Below are positions 25,192-32,771 of a stretch of DNA of 37,975 bases, one piece after another; the first letter of the stretch is position 1; each line of letters begins with the position of its first letter. This DNA is from Clostridia bacterium (GTDB lineage Bacteria > Bacillota > DULZ01), in NCBI GenBank assembly GCA_012840125.1, contig DULZ01000065.1, positions 1 to 37,975 on the forward strand, written 5' to 3'. The position numbers were made by a program, and so were the translations under genes. The notes beneath the pieces were generated by a model. That model saw nothing but the letters and a program-made list of their open reading frames with translations. It had not been told where the DNA came from and did not search any database.

Positions 25192-26808
25192 TTAGCTGAC
25201 TTTCACTTTGTCGCGGATTTGTTCACGCAGGGCGCGCTTGAGCATTTTACCTACGGAGCTCTTGGGAATTTCATCCATGAAGATAATGGCATCCGGGAGC
25301 CACCATTTGGCAAATTTGGGTCTTAGGAACTCAATCAGATCCTTGTCCGATACTTTGCCTTTATACTCTTCTTTCAAAACAACACAAGCTACCGGCCTCT
25401 CATCCCATTTTTCACTGGGCACGGCCACCACGGCAGCCTCGAAAACGGCTTCATGGGCCATGAGGGCATTCTCCAGATCCACCGAGGAGATCCATTCCCC
25501 ACCGCTCTTAATCAGGTCTTTGGTCCTGTCCACCAGTTTGACAAAGCCTTCTTGGTCCACAGTAGCGATGTCCCCGGTGTGGAGCCAACCGTCCTTAAAG
25601 GTATCGCCGGACCGCTCGTCGTTGTAGTACCCGTCGGCAATCCACGGGCCTCTCAGGAGGAGTTCACCCATTTCCTTACCGTCCCAAGCTACGTCTCCAT
25701 TAGCACCTACAACCCGCATTTCCAGCCCGGGCACCAGTAAGCCTTGCTTCGCCTTGAAAGTGTACTTCTCATCCTGAGGCAGGTTCTCCTGGTGCCTCTT
25801 TAAGCGAGAAACCGTCACCACCGGCGTGGTTTCCGTCATACCGTAGGCATGGATGAAGGGGATCTTATGCTTTTCTTCATAAGCCTTAATCAAGGACACC
25901 GGCGCAGCGGAACCGCCGCAGACCACGGCCCGCAGACTGCTCATATCCCGGCCGCCCTTTTCGATCTCCTGCAGCAGGCCCAGCCAGATGGTAGGTACAC
26001 CGGCGGTAAAGGTCACTTTCTCCTGCTCAATCAGATCGGCCAGGATCTTCGGGGTAAACTGCGGCCCCGGGAAAACTTGCTTGGTACCGAACCAGGTGGC
26101 GGCATAGGGCATACCCCAGGCGTTGACATGGAACATGGGCACCACGGGCATGCACACGTCTTTTTCCGATAGGGCCAGTGTATCCGCTAACCCCAGGCAC
26201 AGGCTGTGGAGGAAGAGCGCACGGTGAGTGTAGACAACTCCTTTGGGGTTTCCTGTGGTCGCCGAGGTGAAACACATACCGGCAGGGGAAAATTCGTCGA
26301 TGTCCTTTCTGAAAGGGAAAGTGGGGTCTCCTTGGGCGAGCAGTTTTTCATAAGAGTACAAAGGCTGGCCGGATGTTTCCGGTAACTCTTCTTGGTCGGT
26401 CATCAGGATGAAATGCCGCACGGTAGTAAGCCGGTCTTTAATCTTTTCAATAATAGGCAATAAGTCCTCATCAATGAATAGAGCTTTGTTGCCCGCGTGA
26501 TTGATGATGTAAACGATATGGTCCGGTGATAAGCGGATATTAACCATGTGCAAAACGGCTCCGATACCAGGCACGGCAAAATAAGCTTCCAGGTGGCGGT
26601 GCTGGTTCCAGGCAAAGGTGGCTACCCGGTCCCCGGGCTCAATACCCAGCTTTACCAGAGCGCTGGCCAGCCGCCTGGTTCTCTCGCCTACTTCCTTGTA
26701 AGTTAACCGGTGCATTTTGGTCAAGGTGCGAGAGACCACTTCTTTGTGGGGAAAGAGTTTTTCGGCCCTTTCCAACATGGTGCTGATGTTGAGGGGGACT
26801 CTCATCAT
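25192..26808 (-). CDS. Acyl-CoA synthetase (AMP-forming, fatty-acid/medium-chain type)
   Basis: The roughly 538-residue enzyme is a member of the ANL superfamily. Its A3 P-loop is TSATTGNPKGVVYTH, A5 is YGMTETTPVV, A7 GWLHTGD, A8 FVKLVDRTKDLIKSGGEWIS and the catalytic lysine near the end is in PKSSVGKMLKRALR. It activates a carboxylic acid with ATP to the acyl-CoA; the LNIRL...H substrate region resembles medium/long-chain fatty-acid ligases. ATG 26808 lies 11 bases from GGAGG; ATG 26817 is only two bases from it, and the longer frame reads back across the promoter. A promoter and TetR-type operator lie upstream. Confidence 0.9.
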   Translation of the reverse strand: MMRVPLNISTMLERAEKLFPHKEVVSRTLTKMHRLTYKEVGERTRRLASALVKLGIEPGDRVATFAWNQHRHLEAYFAVPGIGAVLHMVNIRLSPDHIVYIINHAGNKALFIDEDLLPIIEKIKDRLTTVRHFILMTDQEELPETSGQPLYSYEKLLAQGDPTFPFRKDIDEFSPAGMCFTSATTGNPKGVVYTHRALFLHSLCLGLADTLALSEKDVCMPVVPMFHVNAWGMPYAATWFGTKQVFPGPQFTPKILADLIEQEKVTFTAGVPTIWLGLLQEIEKGGRDMSSLRAVVCGGSAAPVSLIKAYEEKHKIPFIHAYGMTETTPVVTVSRLKRHQENLPQDEKYTFKAKQGLLVPGLEMRVVGANGDVAWDGKEMGELLLRGPWIADGYYNDERSGDTFKDGWLHTGDIATVDQEGFVKLVDRTKDLIKSGGEWISSVDLENALMAHEAVFEAAVVAVPSEKWDERPVACVVLKEEYKGKVSDKDLIEFLRPKFAKWWLPDAIIFMDEIPKSSVGKMLKRALREQIRDKVKVS

Positions 26809-26835
26809 TTTGTGCATCTCCTCCTTTTCTCTTGT

Positions 26836-26855
26836 TAGACCGACCGATCGGTCTA
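26836..26855. promoter_or_regulatory. TetR-type operator
   Basis: TAGACCGACCGATCGGTCTA has 8-bp arms (TAGACCGA/TCGGTCTA) around a four-base centre. It sits between the -10 box and the start codon of the synthetase, where a repressor would block transcription. GACCGA...TCGGTC dyads are typical for TetR regulators of acyl-CoA genes. Confidence 0.75.
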
Positions 26856-26865
26856 TTTTTACAGA

Positions 26866-26894
26866 ATCGTATAATAATTCTGACATCCAGTCAA
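26866..26894 (-). promoter_or_regulatory. Promoter of the acyl-CoA synthetase
   Basis: TTGACT (26894-26889) and TACGAT (26871-26866) are 17 bases apart on the minus strand. The operator begins 11 bases downstream of the -10 box. Confidence 0.65.
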
Positions 26895-26939
26895 TACCCA
26901 ACTCCTTATCTTTGCCGCGCCACTTCACCCCGGATGTTG

Positions 26940-27115
26940 TATAATAAGGGAGTACGAGCCCCGACCGGTAATACCGGAAGGGAGCAATGGCGCAGTCTAC
27001 GCCTGCACCCCCGGTAACCCATCACCGGCCGCCGGCGCCATCGATCCAGCCTTTGGCAGGTTTCTCAGCCACCACCTTGCCGGCGGCTTTGTGGGGTGCC
27101 TGCCTGCATTTTTGA
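26940..27115 (+). ncRNA. Candidate structured leader or small RNA upstream of the QueG-like gene
   Basis: A perfect TATAAT (26940-26945) is followed by about 165 bases rich in pairing segments. ATGGCGC near 26993 can pair with GCGCCAT near 27039 around an inner CCGGT/ACCGG hairpin. GGCAGG and CCTGCC near 27058 and 27098 enclose a second long hairpin, ending in ATTTTT (27108-27113), which would be a terminator. A CCGGAAGGGAGCA stretch near 26976 resembles the tip of SRP RNA, but the flanks do not pair as SRP needs. No -35 box is seen at proper spacing. It may be a riboswitch, an attenuator or a free RNA. Confidence 0.4.
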
Positions 27116-27130
27116 CGTGAGGTGATGCCT

Positions 27131-27874
27131 ATGGATTTGGCTGTCCCCATTACAAACCGGATCAAAGAACTGGTATCCCAGGCGCAGGGATCCACCCCCT
27201 ACCGCGAGCCCCTGGTGGGTTTTGCCGCCGCCCGGGATCCCTTATTCCATGAACTGAAAGAGGTCATCGGCCCCCACCACTTGCTGCCGGAAGACTTGCT
27301 GCCGGGAGCAAAAACGGTGGTAGCCTTTTTCATCCCCTTCGGGAAGGAAGTGATCGCCGCCCAGCGCCGGGCGGCAGGAGTAGCCCGGGAATGGGCCGTC
27401 GCCTATGTGGAAACCAACCGTTTAATCGGGGACATCTGCCGGGAGATGCAGGAATGGCTCGGGCAGGAAGGCGTCGGAGCCGCTTTCCAGAAAGCCACCC
27501 ATAACTTCGACCCGGTCAGTTTAAAGGCGGTCTGGTCCCATAAAAGCGCCGCCGTAATTGCCGGGCTGGGACGGTTTGGCCACCACCGGCAGGTCATCAC
27601 GGGGAAAGGCTGTGCCGGCCGTTTCGGCAGCTTCGTGATAGATGCGGGCATTCCCCCTTCCCCGCGGCCGCAGGACGAATTCTGCCTTTTCAAGAAGGAA
27701 AGTCAGTGCTTGTATTGCGTCAAAGCTTGTCCCGCCGGTGCCCTGACGGAGCAGGGTTTGGATAAGCAAGCATGTTACGGGCGGCTTCTGGAAGTCGCGA
27801 AAACGTTTCAAGACCTCGGGCTCTGTGATGTATGCGGCAAGTGTTCCCTGGGCCCCTGCGCCTATTACCAGTAG
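27131..27874 (+). CDS. QueG-like (COG1600) iron-sulfur protein
   Basis: The 247-residue protein ends with two Fe-S sets: CLYCVKACPAGAL (Cys193/196/200) and CDVCGKCSLGPC (Cys232/235/238/243), with additional Cys at 161, 185 and 215. A WSHKSAAVIAGLGRFGHH segment resembles the cobalamin-binding core of epoxyqueuosine reductase, but the protein is shorter than QueG (no HEAT-like end) and its sequence is divergent, so I would not call it a true tRNA-modifying enzyme. ATG 27131 is chosen: GAGGTG is six bases upstream, whereas the earlier GTG/ATG codons overlap that site. It has a structured leader upstream. Substrate unknown. Confidence 0.65.
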   Translation: MDLAVPITNRIKELVSQAQGSTPYREPLVGFAAARDPLFHELKEVIGPHHLLPEDLLPGAKTVVAFFIPFGKEVIAAQRRAAGVAREWAVAYVETNRLIGDICREMQEWLGQEGVGAAFQKATHNFDPVSLKAVWSHKSAAVIAGLGRFGHHRQVITGKGCAGRFGSFVIDAGIPPSPRPQDEFCLFKKESQCLYCVKACPAGALTEQGLDKQACYGRLLEVAKTFQDLGLCDVCGKCSLGPCAYYQ

Positions 27875-27891
27875 CGGGTAAATGAACCAGG

Positions 27892-27919
27892 TTGACAGGA
27901 GAACCAGTTGTGTTATAAT
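27892..27919 (+). promoter_or_regulatory. Promoter of smpB (and perhaps ssrA)
   Basis: A perfect TTGACA (27892-27897) and a perfect TATAAT (27914-27919) separated by 16 bases. It is the strongest-looking sigma-A promoter in the window. Confidence 0.85.
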
Positions 27920-27951
27920 AAAGGTGCACTTGAAGCCATAGATTGAGCAGG

Positions 27952-27990
27952 ACCCTTGGATGCTTTCGGAGCAGCACAAGGGTTGTTTTA
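27952..27990 (+). terminator. Attenuator-like hairpin in the smpB leader
   Basis: ACCCTTG (27952-27958) pairs with CAAGGGT (27977-27983) around an inner TGCT/AGCA stem, followed by TGTTTTAT. It lies between the promoter and the smpB start, so it may partly end transcription before smpB. Confidence 0.5.
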
Positions 27991-28010
27991 TCTCAGCGGA
28001 GGGAAACGAA

Positions 28011-28484
28011 GTGACCGGCAAGGGAATAAAAGTCGTCACCGAGAACCGGAAAGCAAGACACGATTATTTTATCGAGGAAACCTATGAAGCCGGCATCGCC
28101 TTAACGGGCACCGAGGTGAAATCCCTCCGGCTGGGGAGAGCCAACCTGCAGGACAGTTTTGCCAGGGTGGAAAACGGCGAAGTGTTTCTTTACAACATGC
28201 ATATCAGCCCTTATGATCAGGGCAACCGCTTTAATCATGACCCCAAGAGAGTCAGGAAACTGTTGATGCACAAATCCGAAATTCGCCGTTTGATTGGCAA
28301 GACGCAGGAGAAAGGGCTGACCCTGGTGCCTTTGAAAGTCTATTTCAACCCCAGGGGCTTGGCCAAACTGGAACTGGCCTTGGCCCGCGGTAAGAAGCTC
28401 TATGATAAGCGAGACGCCATGGCGGAAAGAGACGCCAAGCGGGAAATGGCCAAAGCCCTGCGGGAGAAGCAAAAGCTGGGTTAA
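28011..28484 (+). CDS. smpB: SsrA-binding protein SmpB
   Basis: The 157-residue protein shows the full SmpB pattern: [47 protein letters not shown]-like [42 protein letters not shown] and a basic C-terminal tail ([20 protein letters not shown]). It delivers tmRNA to stalled ribosomes. GTG 28011 is seven bases from GGAGGG; the open frame extends further up through the leader hairpin, which argues against a longer start. The tmRNA gene follows 22 bases after the stop. Confidence 0.95.
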   Translation: MTGKGIKVVTENRKARHDYFIEETYEAGIALTGTEVKSLRLGRANLQDSFARVENGEVFLYNMHISPYDQGNRFNHDPKRVRKLLMHKSEIRRLIGKTQEKGLTLVPLKVYFNPRGLAKLELALARGKKLYDKRDAMAERDAKREMAKALREKQKLG

Positions 28485-28506
28485 TAGTGTATAATGATAA
28501 TAGTAT

Positions 28507-28855
28507 GGGGGCGTACTGGTTTCGACGGGGGAATGTATTGGCAAAAGTAGCCAGGCGGGGTCCCACTAGCCCGTAACACGGTGGACCAACATTAAGTGCC
28601 AAAGAAAATTACGCTTTAGCTGCTTAATTCAGCTAACCTCCTACCTTCGCTCTCCCGCGGCGTAGGATAGGGGGCCGACCAGCGGGATACTTCAGGCCCA
28701 CGATCCGCTAAGCCTGGGGGAAAACCAGCGGATTAGTCGGAAGTAGATCCTGTCCTTGGGAGCTATTTCCGGCGAAAGTAAAACAAGGACTATCCTGGTA
28801 GAAGCTTTTGTGGGTACTCCTTCGGACAGGGGTTCGACTCCCCTCGCCTCCACCA
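28507..28855 (+). ncRNA. ssrA: Transfer-messenger RNA (tmRNA, SsrA)
   Basis: The 5' end GGGGGCG pairs with CGCCTCC before the 3' CCA, forming the acceptor stem. GACGGGGG (D-loop region) and GGTTCGACTCCCC (T-arm, GTTCGA loop) are present. The tag frame reads GCC AAA GAA AAT TAC GCT TTA GCT GCT TAA at 28598-28627, giving AKENYALAA, a normal degradation tag. A TATAAT sits at 28490-28495. It tags proteins from stalled ribosomes for proteolysis. Its last 33 bases plus four flanking bases recur at 20034-20070. Confidence 0.97.
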
Positions 28856-28861
28856 GACATA

Positions 28862-28917
28862 GAAGGGGCGTGTCGCAAAACGTTAAATCAAGAACGCAGG
28901 GCGACACGCCCTTCTTA
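28862..28917 (+). terminator. Hairpin after ssrA, possibly an IS end
   Basis: GAAGGGGCGTGTCGC (about 28862-28876) pairs with GCGACACGCCCTTC (about 28901-28914) with one bulged G, around a 24-base loop. GGGCGTGTCGCAAAA-like sequences also occur as terminal inverted repeats of IS1182-type elements, and a remnant of such a transposase follows, so the arm nearest ssrA may mark that IS edge. Confidence 0.55.
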
Positions 28918-29024
28918 GTGATCGAAAACTGATTTTGATGGTCTTATATGTCATTCCGTCCCAATTTTGGGCACAGCAAAGCTAGGGAAGGCTCTTTCCT
29001 TGAAAATGACTTTTCATTTATCCG

Positions 29025-29231
29025 CTAAACAGCCTTAAGAATGTGCAGGTATGCTCCACAGCGGTTGGTCTGGATCTTGCTGTGGAGTTTGTTTATGTTA
29101 AAGGCAATCGCCAACAAGAAGAGCTCGATTTGCACTTTTGCCTGGCCTCGCATGAGAAAACGGCGAAATCCCATGTCATGTTTAAGTACCCCAATGGCGC
29201 CTTCAACTTGGATGGAGCAATTGACTCGCAA
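29025..29231 (-). pseudogene. C-terminal remnant of an IS1182-like transposase
   Basis: About 69 codons on the minus strand read RVNCSIQVEGAIGVLKHDMG, then FRRFLMRGQAKVQIELFLLA, IAFNINKLHSKI and end HILKAV. This matches the conserved end of IS1182-type DDE transposases ('S.qvEGaFGvlKqdmgFrRFl.RG ... NinKLh.Ki'). Everything upstream of about 29231 is replaced by IS21 sequence on the other strand. No active transposase remains. Confidence 0.65.
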
Positions 29232-29234
29232 TAG

Positions 29235-29774
29235 AATACCTTGGAAGAGTTTGACTCTTCCTCTCAACCCAGTATTGAGGAACGGCTTATCCGGGAACCG
29301 GCCGGCTCGACCTTTGTGGGAAGACATGAGAACGTACTGTTTCTCGGACCACCGGGAGTGGGCAAGACGCATCTGGCGGTAGCCATTGCCATGGAGGCTA
29401 TTGCCCAAGGGTTATCCGTATATTTTGTCTCTCTCCCCCAACTGGAAAACGACTTATGCAAAGCATATGAGGAAAACCGTTTGGACAAGCGGATGAGAAT
29501 ATATCTAAGACCTCGGTTGTTTATCGTGGATGGGGTTGGCTCTCTTCCTCTCGACCCGCTGGCCGCGAATCTGTTTTTCCAGTTGGTTCCGGCTAGGTAT
29601 GAACAAGGGAGCTTCATCTTGACCAGCAACAAGAGCTTTGGCGAGTGGGGCGAATTGCTGGGCGACCCAGTTCTGGCAACAGCCGTATTGGACAGGCTGT
29701 CGCACCACTGTCACGTGATAAACATCCGGGGCAACAGCTACCGATTAAAGGACAAGCTCGAGACCGGAATTTAG
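29235..29774 (+). pseudogene. istB: 5'-truncated istB (IS21-family helper ATPase)
   Basis: The frame opens after a stop at 29232 and reads NTLEEFDSSSQPSIEERLI, lacking roughly the first 70 residues of a 250-residue IstB. Walker A (GPPGVGKTH) is intact. The Walker B region reads LFIVDGVGSLPLD where IstB normally has DE(I/V)G, so the catalytic Glu is lost. ILTSNKSFGEWGE ... ATAVLDRLSHH and the YRLKDK end are typical. No istA is present. The fragment is inert and marks a site used repeatedly by insertion sequences. Confidence 0.85.
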
Positions 29775-29793
29775 GCGACGCCAAGCGCACAGG

Positions 29794-29841
29794 TGGGTCA
29801 AAATTAGTCCGGCGCTAATGGGTCAAATCAATTCCGGCGTT
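29794..29841 (+). repeat. IS21-type terminal direct repeats
   Basis: Two imperfect 23-bp repeats beginning TGGGTCAAA and ending CCGGCG(C/T)T at 29794-29816 and 29819-29841. Multiple such repeats are usual at the right end of IS21 elements, just after istB. The IS edge is near 29845. Confidence 0.65.
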
Positions 29842-29894
29842 GACAACACTTTGGGATAATGAAAATGTCTCCTGCCATAAGAAGTCCATAAGAA

Positions 29895-30227
29895 TTAGAC
29901 TAGATTGTCGATTTTTTCTACGTTGATAGATGCTTCTTGCGGCAAAGCCAATCCTGCCGCCACTTCTATAGTCTTAAGAATACCCGATAATCCCGGACAA
30001 CTGGGGTGGGGAATCGTCTTGGCAAACAGCTGGAAAACCTCTCCTTGGCCTAAAGGTGAAAAAAGCTCTTTAAAGGCATCGGCTTGTTGCAGGCTTTCGG
30101 ACAGTTTTTGATAATTGCCGCAATTGCTCTTAATTTCTAATTTGACCTCACCCCGTCCTTTGGCTTCTGCCAACACTTCAACATAATGCCCGCAAATGCC
30201 ACAATCAATCCTTCCTTTAACCACCAT
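29895..30227 (-). CDS. Small Cys-containing protein of unknown function
   Basis: The 110-residue protein has Cys9 and Cys12 in CGICGH, a third in SNCGNY (36) and a fourth in HPSCPG (77), a set that could bind a metal or [Fe-S] cluster. I do not recognise the family with confidence. It is predicted to be cytoplasmic. It starts at ATG 30227 behind AGGTGG and is the last gene of the methyltransferase operon, 15 bases after the TauE/SafE permease gene, so a role in that pathway (for example handling a product or a metal) is likely but unproven. No terminator is evident before the IS21 edge. Confidence 0.6.
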   Translation of the reverse strand: MVVKGRIDCGICGHYVEVLAEAKGRGEVKLEIKSNCGNYQKLSESLQQADAFKELFSPLGQGEVFQLFAKTIPHPSCPGLSGILKTIEVAAGLALPQEASINVEKIDNLV

Positions 30228-30241
30228 TACACCACCTTTTT

Positions 30242-31015
30242 TTATTTAAATACATCAGTCCACAATTTGAGGGATGACAAGGCCACCACGCAAGTCATCA
30301 TCCAATGGAGTACCTGAACGGGAGCCCGATGGGATACCCTCGAACCCAACTGGGCTGCAGGTACGGAGCCGAGGACTAACGCCACTCCCAGCAACCAAAC
30401 CATCTGTCCGCTGGCAATTTTGCCGATCATGCTCATCAATGAAGTCAACAACACAATGCCCAAGGTAGAGCCAATAGTCACCCGCAACGGTATATTTAAA
30501 ATATACACACAAACCGGTACAAAAATAAAAGCGCCGGGAGCTCCGATCATACCTCCTATGAAGCCAATTATAGCAGCTAACGAAGAAGCCAAAAAGGGAT
30601 TAAAATCAAGTTCCTTTTCATCATTTTCGAGTACTTTTTTGGGCACAAACATAAGGAAAGTAGCAACGGTGGAAATGCCGGCAAAAATCGCTAAGAGTAT
30701 TTTCGGATTGACGTATTGGGAAAGGAAAGCCCCGCCGAATCCGGCTACTGCCGCCGGCAACCCCATGGTTTTGATCACTTTCATGCTGAAAGCTCTTCTT
30801 TTGCGATGAGCGATCGCACCAGAAGCTGCACTGGCGAACACCTGTAAAGTACTGATGGCAGCTACCGTTTTCATATCCAGTGGAGCCAGGTGAAATAAGG
30901 GAGGCACATATAAAAGAAGAGGTATCATCAAAATGGCGCCTCCCAGGCCTAGCAAACCTGAAAAAAATCCTCCCAGCATCCCTAAGACGAATAACAAACC
31001 GAAATATTCCATCAT
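30242..31015 (-). CDS. TauE/SafE family membrane permease
   Basis: The 257-residue protein has about eight membrane helices. GGFFSGLLGLGGAILMIPLLL at the N terminus and GFIGGMIGAPGAFIFVPVCVYIL in the middle are the two repeat signatures of TauE/SafE (the usual GxGGG motifs are altered to GLGGA and GAPGA). Members are implicated in export of sulfite, sulfonates or other organic anions. ATG 31015 has GGGGG eight bases upstream; the longer frame reads back through a hairpin. It may export a product of the methyltransferase pathway; direction and substrate cannot be seen. Confidence 0.8.
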   Translation of the reverse strand: MMEYFGLLFVLGMLGGFFSGLLGLGGAILMIPLLLYVPPLFHLAPLDMKTVAAISTLQVFASAASGAIAHRKRRAFSMKVIKTMGLPAAVAGFGGAFLSQYVNPKILLAIFAGISTVATFLMFVPKKVLENDEKELDFNPFLASSLAAIIGFIGGMIGAPGAFIFVPVCVYILNIPLRVTIGSTLGIVLLTSLMSMIGKIASGQMVWLLGVALVLGSVPAAQLGSRVSHRAPVQVLHWMMTCVVALSSLKLWTDVFK

Positions 31016-31056
31016 ATCCCATACCCCCTGCCAGACAAGTATCTCTATAAGTGAAT

Positions 31057-31083
31057 GACCCTTGTGCCTGCAACACAAGGGTC
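31057..31083. repeat. Intra-operon hairpin between symporter and permease genes
   Basis: GACCCTTGTG and CACAAGGGTC form a perfect 10-bp stem with a 7-base loop. On the minus strand, the direction of the operon, no U-run follows, so it more likely protects the upstream part of the mRNA from decay than ends transcription. Confidence 0.65.
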
Positions 31084-31100
31084 AATTGATGGTTTTTTGC

Positions 31101-32750
31101 TTATTTACCGATGCTGCCGGTGTCCATATCCATTTCTTTGGCTGTCGATATACAGCTTCCCTCCGCCAGCTGGACAAAACTGATCAAAACTATCCAAACC
31201 AGGAATACCAGTATGAACAGGAACATGCCTAATAACCCTTTGTCAAACAGCCAGGCGTAATCTAGTGCTATCAAAAAGAGTAAGGCTATCGCCATCAATG
31301 CACTCCCAAAACCGATGAGCCGTTTCGTACCCGATACATTAGTGCTAAATTTGAGATTGCCGATGCGGCCCACCAGGCTAAATACCACTAGACTTGCAAT
31401 ATTAAAAATCATTCCTACCCAGACAGGGTGAGTATTAAGGTAGAAGTTTTCTGCTGACCAGTTGCCTAGGCTGTTCCACACTAAGCCGCTGGTAAATCCA
31501 AGTACCATGGCTGCTAAAACCCCCTTGCGGGTGGCCACCGGCCAGGCCAGGGCAGCTAATACAGGTGCAAAAGTGGCTCCGTTACGAGCTGTCCAGGCAA
31601 AAACATTCCACCAAGCTGCGTTTTCCGCCCGCAAGAACCCGTAAACCACCATGAGAACAGTTAAAATCACCAGGGATATTTTGGTCCACTTAACTTGGGT
31701 TTCAGGACTGACCTGGGGATAAATGGCTTTGCCAAAATCCTTGCCCAGAGAAGTAGCGCCGGAAAACTGGCAAGGTGCACCCCAGCCTAAAGCCGCCGCC
31801 CAAATCCCCAGGGTGAATACGCCTACCATCCAAGGAGGCAATGTTCCCATCAAATACGTGGGTACCGCTACCAGACCCCTACTGATACCTGGAGTAACTG
31901 CAGCCGCCGACAGACCAATAACTACAGCCATAATAATGAAAATCGCATTAAAGCCTGCCGCAATATATAGCCCTTTCCTCCCTTCTTCCGGGGTTTTACA
32001 AGACAGAGCCATCTGGAAAGCTGCTTGAGCAACCAGCACATTTACCCAGAACGTACCAAACCAAGCCATGATCATCTGCAAACCTACATGGTCCAGGTCA
32101 AACATTTCCGGCTGCGTCAGCTTCAAATGGGCCAGCCCCTCAAGACCGGGGCTGGCAAGAACGGCAATAATGCCCACAACAAACATGGCGAAAAAAGCAA
32201 TAGAATTGGCTGTCTGGGTAAACGCAATCGACCACATGCCTCCTGCTTGTAAATAGACCAAAAGCAACACTGCCGTTACCGTCACCGAAGCCATTAAAGA
32301 CAAGCCCGTCAGTACATGCAGAGCAGAGGCAAAGGCCAAAGCTGTAGCCACTGACCACATAGGAAAAGTAACCGCAGTGATGAAACCAGCGATGCCTAGA
32401 GCCGCCCGGCCGTATGTATCCCCTATTAAACCGGAAATAGTCACGAGCAGCTTTTCCCTAAAAGAGCCTAGCAGCACAATGGCGATGATTAAGATATGGG
32501 TCAATTCTGCCACTCCATACCAGACAGCCGATATTCCTTTGAGATAAGTGAGTTCCAAGATGGAAATATAAGTAGATCCGGCAAACAAACCGGTGATCAT
32601 GAACGCCACGGTCCAGCGGTTGAACTGTCTTCCTCCAACAAAAAAACCTTCACTCTGGGAGACTCTTTTCCTAGCAACCATCCCAGCGCCAATTAAGAGC
32701 ATAGTATAAAGAAGGGCAATGCCTAACATCCAATATCCATAGGCATTCAT
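31101..32750 (-). CDS. Sodium:solute symporter (SSS family)
   Basis: The 549-residue protein has about 13 membrane helices. SEGFFVGGRQFNRWTVAFMITGLFAGSTYI near the N terminus and GGMWSIAFTQTANSIAFFAMF are SSS signatures; the helix-8 region (WAAALGWGAPCQFSGATSLGKDF) carries the conserved small/polar residues seen at the sodium site. It should import an organic acid, amine or similar solute with Na+. ATG 32750 has GGGGG about 11 bases upstream. Its place directly behind three corrinoid-pathway genes makes it the probable uptake system for the methyl-donor substrate. Confidence 0.88.
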   Translation of the reverse strand: MNAYGYWMLGIALLYTMLLIGAGMVARKRVSQSEGFFVGGRQFNRWTVAFMITGLFAGSTYISILELTYLKGISAVWYGVAELTHILIIAIVLLGSFREKLLVTISGLIGDTYGRAALGIAGFITAVTFPMWSVATALAFASALHVLTGLSLMASVTVTAVLLLVYLQAGGMWSIAFTQTANSIAFFAMFVVGIIAVLASPGLEGLAHLKLTQPEMFDLDHVGLQMIMAWFGTFWVNVLVAQAAFQMALSCKTPEEGRKGLYIAAGFNAIFIIMAVVIGLSAAAVTPGISRGLVAVPTYLMGTLPPWMVGVFTLGIWAAALGWGAPCQFSGATSLGKDFGKAIYPQVSPETQVKWTKISLVILTVLMVVYGFLRAENAAWWNVFAWTARNGATFAPVLAALAWPVATRKGVLAAMVLGFTSGLVWNSLGNWSAENFYLNTHPVWVGMIFNIASLVVFSLVGRIGNLKFSTNVSGTKRLIGFGSALMAIALLFLIALDYAWLFDKGLLGMFLFILVFLVWIVLISFVQLAEGSCISTAKEMDMDTGSIGK

Positions 32751-32771
32751 CGATTTCGATTCCCCCTTTAT

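Noticed and set aside
26970-27000. SRP-RNA-like CCGGAAGGGAGCA tip
   Set aside because: The 5' side of the symmetric loop and the flanking stem do not pair as SRP domain IV requires, so I did not call ffs.
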